Assembly (NCBI GenBank): GCA_937915865.1 | Contig: CALGIG010000097.1 | Location: 1 to 22,045 of the forward strand | Reading direction: 5' to 3' | Origin: an uncultured Prolixibacteraceae bacterium | GTDB taxonomy: Bacteria > Bacteroidota > Bacteroidia > Bacteroidales > Prolixibacteraceae | Length of the DNA: 22,045 bases | Shown: positions 1-6,954 of the stretch, piece after piece | Numbering within the stretch: the stretch's first letter is position 1 | Layout: every line of letters starts with the position of its first letter | Notes under the pieces: generated by a model | What the model was told of the DNA's origin: nothing | Database searches by the model: none | Seen by the model: the letters and a program-made list of their open reading frames with translations, nothing else | Program-made: the position numbers and the translations under genes

Positions 1-260
1 CGAAAGAGTTGATCATAAATGTGGTGAACAGGAATAAAGATCAGTTTATTGACACAGAAATCGTAAGCCAGTACGGTCAGTTTGAAGGGAAAGCAACCAT
101 TTACGAAGTAAACGGCAAGGATATTAAGGACCATAATTCGCCAGAACGACAACTGGTGAAAACCATCACGAAAGAAATGAACGTTAAAGGCGACAAGCTT
201 ATTTACAGTTTCCCGGCACATTCCTATACAATGATTAAAACTTTAATCAAAACTAACTAA
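1..260 (+). CDS. Probable GH51 alpha-L-arabinofuranosidase, C-terminal fragment (5' end outside window)
   Basis: The frame is open from the left edge (first full codon at 3) to the TAA at 258-260, about 85 residues. The visible part has a beta-sandwich look: a LIINVVNRN strand, then the pattern GKDIKDHNSPE, and finally a FPAHSYTMIK end. This matches the C-terminal domain of GH51 alpha-L-arabinofuranosidases, where a 'VVNR' strand, an 'N(S/T)' loop and a terminal 'P.hS.t' strand are typical. These enzymes release terminal arabinose from arabinan, arabinoxylan or arabinogalactan and are usually exported in Bacteroidota. The catalytic domain is not in the window, so the family rests on this tail alone. 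A TTG at 9 is only an internal codon. The next gene on the same strand is a rhamnosidase, which fits a pectin side-chain locus. A different glycosidase with the same kind of C-terminal sandwich is possible. Confidence 0.7.
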   Translation, partial: KELIINVVNRNKDQFIDTEIVSQYGQFEGKATIYEVNGKDIKDHNSPERQLVKTITKEMNVKGDKLIYSFPAHSYTMIKTLIKTN

Positions 261-535
261 GAAGTAATGAGAATAACGATCATACGATAACAGATACAAC
301 GGGGATCATACAAATAATCATAAATATTTTAGGCAAGTTAATCTTCAAATCGAACTTAGGAAACTCAATATGAATATCAATAAATTAACAACAATTATTT
401 ACAGATGAAATAGCCATGTGCGCAATAGCCCGCACCAACCGGAAATGTATAAATGGCTATTCCATGAGATTGGTAAGGTGTTCAGAAAGATGATGTTAAT
501 ACAAAATGTAGAATACTCAATAAAAAGTTATACGA
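261..535. other. Intergenic region with a nested inverted repeat
   Basis: This 275-bp gap between the arabinofuranosidase tail and the rhamnosidase contains no convincing gene and no exact TAnnTTTG promoter. Its one clear structure is a perfect 9-bp inverted repeat, AATAGCCAT at 409-417 with ATGGCTATT at 453-461. Nested inside it is GTGCG (418-422) with CGCAC (431-435). AATAGCC occurs again at 424-430, so GGCTATT at 455-461 has two possible partners. The structure ends about 75 bp before the rhamnosidase start. It could be an mRNA leader structure, a regulator site or a small repeat remnant; the sequence does not decide. Confidence 0.5.
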
Positions 536-3238
536 ATGAAAAAAACTACGATTGGAATTGTTTGTATCTTTCTATTATGTTCATATATAAGTAAGACTAC
601 TCGAATGACTATTCAAAATCTGAGGTGTGAATATCTTTACAATCCGGTTGGTGTTGATACCGAACATCCCCGTTTTACTTGGCAGTTAACCGCCGAAACT
701 TCTGGAGTTAAATTGAGGGCTTGTCAGATTTTAGTTGGTAGAGATTCTGCGAAAGTAGCAGAAGGAAAAGCAGACTTTTGGAATTCGGGCAGCATAAAGA
801 CTTCGGCTCTTCCGATAGTTTATTCAGGACCAGCGCTTCATCCTTTTACTCGTTACTATTGGAGGGTTAAAATGCAACGCCAAAATGGTGCATGGTCATC
901 ACTATCTGAGATTGCTTTCTTTGAAACAGGAATGATGAAACAGAATAACTGGAAAGGCGAATGGATCACTGACACACCCGATTTCAACGTAAAACCCGCT
1001 CCTTATTTTCGAAGAGAGTTCAATATTCAAAAAAGGATAAAATCGGCTAAGTTATATATTGCTGCTGCTGGTTTATATGAACTCTATCTAAATGGGAAAA
1101 GAGTAGGTAATCATCAACTAGACCCCATGTTTACTCGTTTTGATAGACGAACATTGTATGTTACATACGATGTCACTAAAAATTTAAAGGCAGACAGTAA
1201 TGCAGTTGGTGTTTTATTGGGTAATGGCTGGTATAACCACCAATCAACAGCAGTGTGGTACTTCGATAAAGCACCTTGGCGTGCGCGTCCGAAATTCTGT
1301 GTGGATTTACGAATTATTTACGCTGACAATACTGAAGAAATAATAACCAGTAATGGTGATTGGAAAACAACTCATTCTCCAATTATTTTTAACAGTATTT
1401 ATACTGGTGAGCATTACGATTCACGCCTGGAACAACCAGGTTGGAATGAACCGGGGTTCGACGACTCAACGTGGAAAAAAGTGATAAAAACTGGTGCGCC
1501 TTCAAAAAATATTACAGCACAGGTGTTGCATCCAATTCGTGATGCGGAAAAAATTCCAGTTAAGGAAATGGTGAAATTTAACGATCAGGATTATGTTTTT
1601 AACTTCGGACGGAACTTTGCGGGCGTTTCTGAATTAACGGTAACCGGAGAGTCTGGAACAATTGTACGATTAAAGCATGGAGAACAATTGGACAAAAATG
1701 GCCATGTCGATCAATCAAATATTAATATACATTACCGGCCAACCGATGACAGTGATCCTTTCCAGACTGATATTGTCATTTTAAGCGGAAAGAATGACAA
1801 ATTTAAACCTAAATTTAATTACAAAGGGTTTCAGTACGTCGAAATTACTTCCGATAAACCCGTTATATTGAGCAAAGAAAGCCTCTTCGCTTATTTTATG
1901 CACAGTGATGTTCCGATGGTTGGTGAGATAAATTCATCAAATCAATTACTGAATGAATTATGGCAAGCATCAAACGCATCATATCTTTCCAATTTCTTTG
2001 GTTACCCAACCGATTGTCCACATCGTGAAAAAAATGGCTGGACTGGAGATGCCCGAATCAATACAGAAAACGGATTGTATAATTTCGACGGGATTACTGT
2101 ATATGAAAAATGGCTGGCCGATCATAGGGATGAGCAACAACCTAATGGAATATTCCCTGCAATAGTTCCGTCGGATGGATGGGGCTACCACTGGGCAAAC
2201 GGTCCCGATTGGACCAGTACAATTGCGTTCATTCCATGGAACATTTACCTCTTTTATGGTGATTCGAGGTTGTTGGAAGATTGTTATAACAATATAAAAC
2301 TCTATGTTGATCATATTGATGAAATCAGTCCCACAGGACTTACCGATTGGGGACTGGGAGATTGGATTCCTGTAAAGTCGAAGGCTCCTAGAGAGTTCAC
2401 CTCATCTGTTTATTTTTATCTGGATGCCACAATATTGGCAAAAGCGGCCAAGCTATTTGGAAAACAAATTGATTATGAGAAATATTCAGCCTTAGCAAAA
2501 AAAATAAAGCAAGCAATTAATGCGAAATATTTTTCTTCAGAAAAGGAGATTTATGGTGAAGGAAGTCAAACAGAATTGAGTTTTGCTTTAATGTGGGGAT
2601 TGATCCCTAATGAACATAGGGCTAAAGTGGCAGAAAATTTGGTTAAAAGGGTACTGGCTGACGACTCACATATTGATGTGGGTTTGCTCGGTTCTCAAAC
2701 AATATTAAATGCATTGAGCGAAAATGGATATGCGGATCTTGCATATAGGGTTGCTACACAAGAGGCTTTCCCTTCATGGGGATGGTGGATCAAGAATGGC
2801 GCATCAACTTTTTTTGAGAATTGGCGTATCGAGGCGAATGACTCACGAAACCATCCCAGTTTTGGAGAAATTAACGCTTGGTTTTACAAAGCCCTTGGCG
2901 GTATTTATCCGGATGAAACTTGCCCGGGATTCAAAAATATTATTCTTAAACCCAATTTTGTAGAAGGCTTAACTCAGTTTGAAGCAAAGCACGAAAGTCC
3001 GTACGGAACAATTGTTTCATCCTGGGAAAAATTGGATGGAGAAATAGTTTATAAAGTAACTATACCTACAAACAGTACAGCAACTCTATTTTTACAGGCA
3101 AAGGTTTTAAAAGAAAGTGACAGAAACATTTTAGGAAACAGAAATATTGAAGTTATTCAAAATAAAGAATATAAAGTCCAACTTCAACTTAAATCAGGTT
3201 TCTATTCGTTTAAAATTGTAAAATCGAGAAGATCTTAA
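536..3238 (+). CDS. GH78 alpha-L-rhamnosidase, secreted
   Basis: This 900-residue enzyme should hydrolyse terminal alpha-L-rhamnose from rhamnogalacturonan side chains or other rhamnosylated glycans. The N-terminus (KK, then a hydrophobic stretch to about residue 20) is a signal peptide; Cys15 lies in LLCS, a poor lipobox, so a periplasmic or surface location is likelier than a lipoprotein. Domain order is an Ig-like module (about 25-120), a rhamnosidase N beta-sandwich (about 150-320, with LYLNGKRVG), a second sandwich (about 335-440), the (alpha/alpha)6 catalytic barrel (about 450-790) and a C-terminal sandwich to 890. The GH78 signature DCPHREKNGWTGDA gives Asp493, Glu498 and Asp505, with the same spacing as the known acidic cluster of Bacillus RhaB; Glu498 would be the general acid. 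Glu761 in FFENW is the likely second catalytic acid, followed by the usual NH and ALGGI motifs. All key residues are present. The start is ATG at 536. Size and layout are normal for the family. Confidence 0.93.
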   Translation: MKKTTIGIVCIFLLCSYISKTTRMTIQNLRCEYLYNPVGVDTEHPRFTWQLTAETSGVKLRACQILVGRDSAKVAEGKADFWNSGSIKTSALPIVYSGPALHPFTRYYWRVKMQRQNGAWSSLSEIAFFETGMMKQNNWKGEWITDTPDFNVKPAPYFRREFNIQKRIKSAKLYIAAAGLYELYLNGKRVGNHQLDPMFTRFDRRTLYVTYDVTKNLKADSNAVGVLLGNGWYNHQSTAVWYFDKAPWRARPKFCVDLRIIYADNTEEIITSNGDWKTTHSPIIFNSIYTGEHYDSRLEQPGWNEPGFDDSTWKKVIKTGAPSKNITAQVLHPIRDAEKIPVKEMVKFNDQDYVFNFGRNFAGVSELTVTGESGTIVRLKHGEQLDKNGHVDQSNINIHYRPTDDSDPFQTDIVILSGKNDKFKPKFNYKGFQYVEITSDKPVILSKESLFAYFMHSDVPMVGEINSSNQLLNELWQASNASYLSNFFGYPTDCPHREKNGWTGDARINTENGLYNFDGITVYEKWLADHRDEQQPNGIFPAIVPSDGWGYHWANGPDWTSTIAFIPWNIYLFYGDSRLLEDCYNNIKLYVDHIDEISPTGLTDWGLGDWIPVKSKAPREFTSSVYFYLDATILAKAAKLFGKQIDYEKYSALAKKIKQAINAKYFSSEKEIYGEGSQTELSFALMWGLIPNEHRAKVAENLVKRVLADDSHIDVGLLGSQTILNALSENGYADLAYRVATQEAFPSWGWWIKNGASTFFENWRIEANDSRNHPSFGEINAWFYKALGGIYPDETCPGFKNIILKPNFVEGLTQFEAKHESPYGTIVSSWEKLDGEIVYKVTIPTNSTATLFLQAKVLKESDRNILGNRNIEVIQNKEYKVQLQLKSGFYSFKIVKSRRS

Positions 3239-3272
3239 TTCCGTTTTATCAATTAGTGAAAGGATAATGACC

Positions 3273-3700
3273 GTGATATATGGGTTTGACAGCAATCGGA
3301 ATACGGTTGAAGCGGATATGGTTGCCTGGTATTTGCACAAAGAATAAAGAATATACGTAGGTGAACAAGGGAACGCCAATCCCATCCTGTCATTTTTTCA
3401 TATTCCGGTGCCCGAATTTAAAGAGGCCATTATCCACCTGAATGCCCGTTTTATGGAACTCGGAAGGAATGTATATGCTGTTCGCAGAGAAACACCGGGC
3501 TGGTTTAATGCTTTTAAGGAAAACGGTGATGTTATGGCTGTAGTTGTAGTACATGATCATCTGAATGATTTTGTGGTTTGCTGTAAAGAAATTATGCTTT
3601 GCTATGGTCGGGTCACTGGTAGTAAAAAACTTCGCATCATAATTTGCCTGATGGCAGTAACGGCGCAAGGTTTATTGAATTAACCGAAGGCGAATGTTGC
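3273..3700 (+). pseudogene. Decayed calcineurin-like metallophosphoesterase (purple acid phosphatase-like), C-terminal remnant
   Basis: One reading frame from 3273 matches the C-terminal half of Bacteroidota PAP-like metallophosphoesterases. It reads VIYGFDSNRNTVEADMVAWY, a TAA stop at 3345-3347, then in the same frame NPILSFFHIPVPEFKEA (normally FFHIPLPEY), GWFNAFKENGDVMAVVV, HDHLND and LCYGRVTG. At about 3628 the frame shifts by one base and continues as NLPDGSNGARFIELTEGE, the usual 'GaRvIELTEG' end. The family's GHDH metal-binding motif has become VHDH. The N-terminal half, with the first metal ligands, is missing: only 34 bp separate this from the rhamnosidase stop. Truncation, an in-frame stop, a frameshift and a motif change together indicate a dead gene. 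The 3' boundary near 3700 is where similarity gives way to a transposase scrap on the other strand. Confidence 0.78.
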
Positions 3701-3810
3701 CGAGCATCAATATTCCCTTTACCGGCCAGTAAAGTACAATCGGAAAGACTAACCTTCACCTCTTTTAAATAGTTAACATCGTGAACATTGGCTTTAGTAA
3801 AGAGTCAAAT
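3697..3810 (-). mobile_element. IS982-like transposase fragment
   Basis: On the minus strand the sequence reads LFTKANVHDVNYLKEVKVS followed by LSDCTLLAGKG. This resembles the IS982-family stretch 'F.l..A.vHD..yLk(d/e)ik..lsdC.LigDKGYls', which contains a catalytic Asp. An in-frame TGA sits just upstream (minus codon at 3807-3805), and the family's DKGY has become GKGN. No terminal inverted repeats or full transposase frame are present. The match stops where the phosphoesterase remnant ends, so an insertion or deletion event probably joined the two. Family assignment is by motif memory only and is tentative. Confidence 0.55.
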
Positions 3811-4106
3811 AAAATGTTTTGGATCAATTCGTTGCGTGATTTGCCGCGACCAGAAAAAGTGATTTTGAGTTTGGTCTCGATTTTGTCGCTTTTCCTTTGA
3901 TATTTAAGGGTATTTGATGAAAATTTCCCTAAAAGAAAAAGCGCTTAAATTCAATAATTTAAGCGCTTTTGATACATTTTGATACGTTGATCAGTGCACC
4001 CAAGCGGAGAGGTGTCGAACTTTTTGCTTGAAGATTTTGACACGGTATCGAAGTTTATAAATGAGAGGACACAAAGGAATATGCCCAAGCTATAGCACAA
4101 TCGGTT
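3811..4106. other. Non-coding stretch with a strong hairpin and a short tandem repeat
   Basis: I see no gene here. The 15-bp hairpin at 3937-3970 is listed separately. Overlapping its 3' arm is a 10-bp direct repeat, TTTTGATAC followed by A or G (3967-3976 and 3977-3986). The stretch 4009-4020 begins like a serine tRNA (GGAGAGGTGTC), but no cloverleaf follows. Lying between a transposase scrap and a dead regulator, it reads as decayed or rearranged DNA. Confidence 0.5.
3937..3970. terminator. Perfect 15-bp hairpin, probable bidirectional terminator
   Basis: The arm AAAAGCGCTTAAATT (3937-3951), a CAAT loop and the exact complement AATTTAAGCGCTTTT (3956-3970) form a perfect stem. The A-rich 5' flank and the TTTT at the end of the 3' arm allow termination in either direction. 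No intact gene ends nearby on either side (rhamnosidase stop at 3238 on +, dead AraC gene stop at 4107 on -), so it may be a leftover terminator or part of a lost element. Confidence 0.6.
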
Positions 4107-4506
4107 TTATTTTAACGTTTGTGTTGGCGAATAACCAAACTGCTTCTTAAACGCATAGGAAAAATGAGACAGGTTCTCAAAACCAACTTTATAGCAAACA
4201 TCAATTGGTTTCTTTTTCTTTTCAATAAACTGGTAATGCGCTAGTTTCAATCGTTTTTGAGTAAGCCACCTCAAGGGAGTGGTGCTGAGCTTTACTAAAA
4301 TCGCGTTTAAAAGTGGTCAGGCTGCGGCCAGTCAGATAACCAAGTTTCGGTAAAGGTAAATTGAACATGAAATTTCGTCCCATATAACTGACCAAGTGAA
4401 CTTTCCCCGGCTCTTCAAAATTGGCCAGCACCCCATCTATTCCTATGTCAGTTGTCCTCAGAATGCAAGCCGGGTTTTGATGGCTCGTTGACAGGAAATT
4501 AGTATT
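4107..4506 (-). pseudogene. Decayed AraC-family transcriptional regulator
   Basis: Read on the minus strand, the frame from 4506 gives NPACILRTTDIGIDGVL, ANFEEPGKVHL, and then PKLGYLTGRSLTTFKRDFSK, which is the first helix-turn-helix of an AraC-type regulator ('faylTgrSLatFKRdF'). At about 4294 a single-base indel shifts the frame. The second frame continues LSTTPLRWLTQKRLKLAHYQ, then KKKKPIDVCYKVGFENLSHF, then SYAFKKQFGYSPTQTLK and a TAA at 4109-4107, the second helix-turn-helix and normal C-terminus. The N-terminal sensor half is missing: a TAA lies just upstream of the matching frame and there is no start codon. With one frameshift and a missing N-terminus this is very likely dead. Such regulators often control neighbouring sugar genes, but its target cannot be told. 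Confidence 0.8.
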
Positions 4507-4784
4507 TTAAAAGGCAGCTTATCGTGGACAATTTATCGGGAACACCCGCCCCTGCGTTTAGCTTCCTGCGTTAGGTGGCAATATTTGTTCCCACTTGAAA
4601 CATTTTCTGGTTTTGATAAATCTTTCGAGTTGAGAGTATTACATTTTGAAAGTGTTGAGCAGTTTAATAGTTCTTGGTGTCTGAGAAGATCAGTATTTAA
4701 ATTATCTGACGATGTATTTGAAAATTGTTATTAGTTCAGCAATTTTATAACTGGTTTAAGAAAAATATTAACTTTCAAAAAAGA
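4507..4784. other. Intergenic region upstream of the hybrid kinase, containing the left 18-bp repeat
   Basis: There is no gene in this 278-bp stretch. It holds one copy of an 18-bp repeat (4559-4576) whose near twin lies just after the kinase gene, and a local 10-bp near-repeat (CCTGCGTTTAGC at 4551, CCTGCGTTAGG at 4565). A possible promoter, TACATTTTG near 4641, has one base too many for the Bacteroidota -7 consensus, so I do not call it. Confidence 0.4.
4559..4576. repeat. Left copy of an 18-bp repeat flanking the hybrid kinase
   Basis: The sequence TAGCTTCCTGCGTTAGGT matches 6393-6410 (TAGCTTCCTACGTTAGGT) at 17 of 18 positions in the same orientation. The copies sit 209 bp before the kinase's preferred ATG and 22 bp after its stop. 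Each ends in GTTAGGT, which fits the GTTRRRY core of integron attC sites, but I could not find the partner RYYYAAC core upstream of either copy. A target duplication, a dispersed repeat or chance sharing remain possible. Confidence 0.5.
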
Positions 4785-6371
4785 ATGAAAAAAGTATTGG
4801 CTAATTCAAACCTAGTTGGCTCTTCTTTAGAAAAAGAAGAATTCCAAATGCTTAATGAAAATGAGGATATATATAAGCAGATGTTTCAGCTTTCACTGTT
4901 ACCGATTATAATCCATGATATGGATATGAATATTATCGACGTAAACATAAAAGCGCAGGAAGAATTTGGTTATTCAAAAGAGGAATTACTTCAAAAAAAA
5001 GTTTTCGACTTACATATTGAGTCTGAGTTGGAACATTCTGCTCAGGTTTTAGAAAAAATGCGACAAGAAAAGCGTTTAAGTGTTGAGACTAGTTTTAAAA
5101 GAAAAGATGGCTCCGTTTTTATCGCTGAAGCAACACCTTGTAAGTATATCTTAAACAATAAACCATTGATCCATGTGTATATACAAAATATCACACAGCG
5201 AAAAGAAGATGAGTTAATGTTGGTAAAGGCCATGAAAAAAGCTGAAGAGAGCGATCAGTTAAAATCAGCATTTCTAGCCAATATGAGCCATGAACTCAGG
5301 ACTCCTCTGAATGCGATAATTGGCTTCTCGTCGTTCCTTAAAGATAATAAGGCTACAGGTGATGATGTGGTTAGGTATGCAGACATTATTTCCAATAGCG
5401 GCGAACATTTACTTTCAATAATAAATGATATCGTCGATCTTTCATTAATAGAAACTGGTCATCTTAAAATCACAAAATCTCGTTTCGAATTAAATAGCTT
5501 ATTAATAGCTATTTATGACTTCTTTCATTCGTATCTCGTTTCGCTGAGAAAATTTGATTTATTTCTGAAATTAGATATTCCCCAAAAAGATATGTTTATT
5601 TTTTCTGATGAAACCAGACTAAGACAAATTCTCACAAACTTGATAAGCAATGCTATTAAGTTTACAGAGAATGGAGTAATTGAATTTGGGTACAGGGCTG
5701 ACGTTAATAACATCAATTTCTTTGTTAAAGATACTGGAATTGGAATTTCTGAAGATAAAAAAGAAATTATTTTCGGGAGATTTCAGAAAGTTGCAAAATC
5801 AAAACAAAAACTATACGAAGGAACAGGACTGGGATTAGCTATTGCCAAAGCGTGTTCAAATATGCTAAATGGAAACATCTGGTTCGATTCGGAAGAAAAT
5901 GTCGGATCTACTTTTTATTTTAATATTCGTTATGAAGATGCACCCGACACTATAACAGATTCAGTTTCAGAAGAAATAATAGATTTTAATTTCAACAATG
6001 AACTTGTCCTGATTGCGGAAGATGACGAATACAACTTTGCGTTTTTAGAAAAATTGATCAAAGACCATAACTTAAAGTTAATCAGGACTGCGACTGGAAG
6101 TGAAACCATTAAAAAAGCTATGGAGCACAATGACATCGGTCTCATTTTAATGGATATAAAAATGCCCGATTTATCAGGAATTGATGCTACGATTGAAATA
6201 AAAAGACAAAAACCTGAAATACCAATTATTGCACAAACAGCCTTTGCTTATGACAACGATAGACGAGAAGTTTTAGCTGCAGGTTGTGTCGATTTTATTA
6301 CAAAACCGATTGATAAAAAGCATCTTTTAAGTCTAATTGATATGCATATTTTAAAGAGAACTGGCACCTGA
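4785..6371 (+). CDS. Hybrid sensor histidine kinase (PAS-HisKA-HATPase-REC), soluble
   Basis: This 528-residue protein has one PAS domain (about residues 28-145), a HisKA phosphoacceptor region with His169 in NMSHELRTPLNAIIGFS, an ATPase domain (N-box NLISNAIKFT, G1 DTGIGIS, G2 GTGLGLAIA) and a C-terminal receiver. The receiver has the acidic EDDE pocket, phosphoacceptor Asp457 in LILMDIKMP, the conserved Thr/Ala in IIAQTAFA and the Lys in FITKPID. There is no membrane segment or DNA-binding output, so it senses a cytoplasmic signal and must pass phosphate onward or act through the receiver. I chose ATG at 4785; an in-frame TTG at 4725 comes two codons after a stop and adds a lysine-rich 20-residue leader, so it is less likely. 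ATG at 4850 is another option, starting right before the PAS domain. The gene is flanked by 18-bp repeats and by decayed DNA, and its codon use is more AT-rich than that of the next two kinases. Confidence 0.9.
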   Translation: MKKVLANSNLVGSSLEKEEFQMLNENEDIYKQMFQLSLLPIIIHDMDMNIIDVNIKAQEEFGYSKEELLQKKVFDLHIESELEHSAQVLEKMRQEKRLSVETSFKRKDGSVFIAEATPCKYILNNKPLIHVYIQNITQRKEDELMLVKAMKKAEESDQLKSAFLANMSHELRTPLNAIIGFSSFLKDNKATGDDVVRYADIISNSGEHLLSIINDIVDLSLIETGHLKITKSRFELNSLLIAIYDFFHSYLVSLRKFDLFLKLDIPQKDMFIFSDETRLRQILTNLISNAIKFTENGVIEFGYRADVNNINFFVKDTGIGISEDKKEIIFGRFQKVAKSKQKLYEGTGLGLAIAKACSNMLNGNIWFDSEENVGSTFYFNIRYEDAPDTITDSVSEEIIDFNFNNELVLIAEDDEYNFAFLEKLIKDHNLKLIRTATGSETIKKAMEHNDIGLILMDIKMPDLSGIDATIEIKRQKPEIPIIAQTAFAYDNDRREVLAAGCVDFITKPIDKKHLLSLIDMHILKRTGT

Positions 6372-6392
6372 CACGTTTAAAGATAGTTGAAA

Positions 6393-6410
6393 TAGCTTCC
6401 TACGTTAGGT
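6393..6410. repeat. Right copy of the 18-bp repeat flanking the hybrid kinase
   Basis: TAGCTTCCTACGTTAGGT is the partner of 4559-4576 with one mismatch, same orientation. It begins 22 bp after the kinase stop and leads directly into the GC-rich structured block, whose first bases read ACAAGCCAAACGCTGC. Confidence 0.5.
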
Positions 6411-6682
6411 ACAAGCCAAACGCTGCTTTGTGACACTTTATCGCTGACTTGAAAATGACTGCAAATAAAAATACAGACCGGTTTAATGCTTTTGGAAACC
6501 CCTCAGCAAGGGTTTTAAATTTTTTGCCCCCACGCATATTGCGCCTTTTGGGCGCATTAGGATAAGCTCCGGTCAACAGCCCACGCACCTTGCAGCACAT
6601 TTGCAAGCCCCCACGAACCGACACCCAATCCAAAGGCTTGCAAAAGAGCTGCAATTTTGCCCTCGCACCCCTGAGTTTTTGT

Positions 6683-6690
6683 TACATTTG
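6683..6690 (+). promoter_or_regulatory. Candidate Bacteroidota -7 element
   Basis: TACATTTG fits TAnnTTTG exactly. A TTTG at 6656-6659 could be the -33 element, with a spacer of 23 bases, slightly long. It lies at the boundary between the GC-rich block and the AT-rich leader of the PocR-domain kinase. A transcript from here would have a leader of about 260 nt. Confidence 0.35.
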
Positions 6691-6775
6691 AGCTTACACG
6701 AAAATCTGAATTTGAAAAATGATCACTAAATAAAAAACATAAGAATCAATATAAAACACCTATGAAAGTGACAGA

Positions 6776-6783
6776 TACCTTTG
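6776..6783 (+). promoter_or_regulatory. Candidate Bacteroidota -7 element upstream of the PocR kinase
   Basis: TACCTTTG fits TAnnTTTG exactly, but no TTG/TTTG is visible at the expected -33 distance. It would give a leader of about 165 nt, within which an 11-codon frame (6803-6838, MNKMKMPATRW) could be a leader peptide or chance. Confidence 0.3.
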
Positions 6784-6954
6784 AACCGATAAGTTGACTA
6801 TCATGAACAAAATGAAAATGCCCGCAACAAGGTGGTAAACTGGAATTCCTTTACCTCTACAGCTAATGTCAGAATCATCTTGGTTTCAGTTAAAAATTTA
6901 ATAGTTTTAAAGTCAATTTCAATGACCAAGAGCCAAATAGCATAACATATCTCT

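Larger units (their letters stand above)
6372..6954. other. 583-bp intergenic region: repeat copy, GC-rich structured block, candidate promoters
   Basis: The region starts with the right 18-bp repeat (6393-6410). From about 6480 to 6690 composition jumps: 6541-6670 contains 74 G/C of 130, against 16 of 60 in 6721-6780. Small inverted repeats fill this block (TGCGCC/GGCGCA near 6539-6555, CTTGCA/TGCAAG near 6599-6607, AAACCC/GGGTTT near 6496-6514). A minus-strand frame of 84 codons (6654-6400) exists but has no recognisable domain and follows the GC block rather than a gene-like pattern. The AT-rich remainder (6690-6954) leads into the next kinase and holds a second -7-like element. Confidence 0.55.

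Noticed and set aside
3390..3668. A 92-codon minus-strand frame
   Set aside because: It is the mirror of the phosphoesterase remnant, whose plus-strand reading shows clear family motifs.
4009..4060. A tRNA-Ser-like beginning (GGAGAGGTGTC)
   Set aside because: No D-arm, anticodon stem or T-arm can be formed in the following bases; chance or very old remnant.
4725..4784. TTG start giving the hybrid kinase 20 more residues
   Set aside because: The TTG comes two codons after a stop and adds no domain; ATG 4785 is simpler.
6400..6654. An 84-codon minus-strand frame in the GC-rich block
   Set aside because: No recognisable domain or start context. Its extent matches the GC-rich repeat-like block, where long frames arise easily. 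Kept as part of the block, not as a gene.
6803..6838. An 11-codon leader frame (MNKMKMPATRW) before the PocR kinase
   Set aside because: Short, no repeated regulatory codons, no attenuator hairpin after it; only mentioned under the promoter.
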